Assembly: GCA_910586805.1 (NCBI GenBank)
Contig: CAJUJC010000004.1
Span: 1 to 31,688 of the forward strand
Reading direction: 5' to 3'
Length of the DNA: 31,688 nucleotides
Source of the DNA: an uncultured Erysipelotrichales bacterium
Lineage (GTDB): Bacteria; Bacillota_I; Bacilli_A; Erysipelotrichales; Coprobacillaceae
Shown here one piece after another: positions 30,840 through 31,688 of this stretch; position 1 is the first letter of the stretch; every line of letters starts with the position of its first letter. A program made the translations under genes and the position numbers. The notes beneath the pieces were generated by a model. That model saw only the letters and a list, made by a program, of their open reading frames with translations, had not been told where the DNA came from and ran no database searches.

Positions 30840-31554
30840 TTTTATCATCCTCAAATAATTTTAAATAAACATCTTCCAACGAAGAAACTTGATATTGTTT
30901 AACTAATTCCTCTACACTTCCCTGACTAACAACTCTCCCTTTTTTTAAAAAAATAACTTCATTGGCAATACTTTCAATATCAGAAACAACATGCGTAGCA
31001 ATAAAAAGAATATGATCTTTTGATAATGTTTCAAAAACATTTCTTAATGAAACTCTTTCTTTTGGATCCAATCCAGCTGTTGGTTCATCAAATAAGAGAA
31101 GTTGTGGCTTTCCAATTAACGCTTGAGCTACTAACATTCTTTGCTTCATACCACCAGAATATGTTTTACACTTTCTTGATAATTCATTTTCCATATTAAC
31201 AAGTTTTGCTACTCTTTGAACTTCATCCATGACTTGTTTTTTTGGAATATCTTTTAATAGTGCCATATAAGTTAAAAATCTTAACCCACTCATTTCCTCA
31301 TATAATCCTTGTTGTTGGGGTGCATATCCTAAAACTGAATAAAATTGATTTTTTATTTTATTTATAGGTTGATGATTCCAAAAAACTTCTCCTGAAGTCA
31401 TTTCTAACTGATTACAAATAATATTCATAAGTGTTGACTTTCCTGCTCCATTAGGACCAAGTAATGCATAAATTCCCTTATCTATTTGTAAATGAATATT
31501 TTCTAATGCCTTCATATCTTTATATTGTTTTGTTACATTTTTTACTTCTAACAT
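30817..31554 (-). CDS. ABC transporter ATP-binding protein
   Basis: A 245-residue single ATPase cassette that powers the adjacent permease. Walker A is GPNGAGKST, the Q-loop region YAPQQQGLYEEMSG, the signature YSGGMKQR, Walker B LLLFDEPTAGLD and the switch histidine ATHV. The subtype is the CcmA-like exporter ATPase common with ABC-2 permeases. The start at 31554 has GAGGTG 6 bases upstream; a longer in-frame extension to the window edge is the shadow of the preceding gene. It is 10 bases after the previous stop, so three genes form one operon. Confidence 0.92.
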   Translation of the reverse strand: MLEVKNVTKQYKDMKALENIHLQIDKGIYALLGPNGAGKSTLMNIICNQLEMTSGEVFWNHQPINKIKNQFYSVLGYAPQQQGLYEEMSGLRFLTYMALLKDIPKKQVMDEVQRVAKLVNMENELSRKCKTYSGGMKQRMLVAQALIGKPQLLLFDEPTAGLDPKERVSLRNVFETLSKDHILFIATHVVSDIESIANEVIFLKKGRVVSQGSVEELVKQYQVSSLEDVYLKLFEDDKNVFSDIL

Positions 31555-31564
31555 AAAACACCTC

Positions 31565-31687
31565 TTATTGAATAGGGGATATTTTCTTATAATTCTTTTT
31601 ATTATCAAAAAAATCATCAATAGAAATAATACCCTTATATTCCTTTTTTGTTTCATATTGCATTGTTCCTGCCCAGGTTTTCTCATA
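31565..31687 (-). CDS. 3' end of an upstream gene (partial)
   Basis: On the minus strand an open frame runs in from the window edge: YEKTWAGTMQYE..., then GIISIDDFFDNKKN and ending KKISPIQ, stop TAA at 31567-31565. Forty residues are visible. The stop overlaps the ribosome binding site of the ATPase gene, the spacing expected inside an operon. The composition is that of a real protein end, but no family can be named from so short a piece. Confidence 0.65.
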   Translation of the reverse strand, partial: YEKTWAGTMQYETKKEYKGIISIDDFFDNKKNYKKISPIQ

Positions 31688-31688
31688 A

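Overview
This AT-rich window comes from a low-GC Gram-positive bacterium. The pointers are strong AGGAGG ribosome binding sites, an L,D-transpeptidase, a wall-protein-like C-terminus, Bacillota-type phage tail genes and ImmR/ImmA-type regulation. Gene style suggests a gut Erysipelotrichia-like lineage, but the sequence alone does not prove that. No rRNA, tRNA, CRISPR array or insertion sequence was seen.

Layout. (1) 338-4499: chromosomal genes, namely a cation diffusion facilitator, a GyrI-like protein, a WYL regulator and a membrane-anchored L,D-transpeptidase. (2) 4537-17583: a compact phage-derived island. Read from its regulatory end leftwards, the minus strand holds an ArpU/RinA-like late regulator, a tail completion protein, the tail tube, two tail assembly chaperone frames joined by a probable -1 frameshift, the tape measure, a DUF6711 baseplate protein, the tail hub, a DUF859-like protein, a Gp10-like collar protein, an S74 tail fibre, holin, a second membrane lysis protein and endolysin. 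A divergent XRE repressor/ImmA-like protease pair sits at the right end, over three near-identical 15-bp operators. Two paralogous small genes with their own promoters are inserted on the opposite strand between the chaperones and the tape measure. (3) 17642-21106: a membrane protein, an M18 aminopeptidase and an amino acid permease, probably for peptide and amino acid use. (4) 21494-25069: a very large secreted clan GH-A-like glycosidase with SpaA/Cna-B-like repeats. (5) 25306-26642: a translationally coupled pair of a Tim44-like membrane protein and an Mrr-type nuclease with an FtsK-gamma-like tail. (6) 26729-28447: an ABC-F ATPase. (7) 28470-31687: an ABC-2 exporter (permease and ATPase) preceded by the 3' end of another gene.

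The main observation is the island. It has a complete, ordered siphovirus tail module, a lysis cassette and a repressor/protease switch. It has no terminase, portal, capsid, integrase or replication gene, and every tail ORF is open. This is the gene content expected of an F-type (flexible, monocin-like) phage tail bacteriocin. A prophage that lost its head and replication genes is the alternative. Supporting details are a well-formed -1 frameshift signal (A_AAA_AAC with a 14-position stem 7 nt downstream) and a divergent promoter region in which one operator fills the spacer of the leftward promoter.
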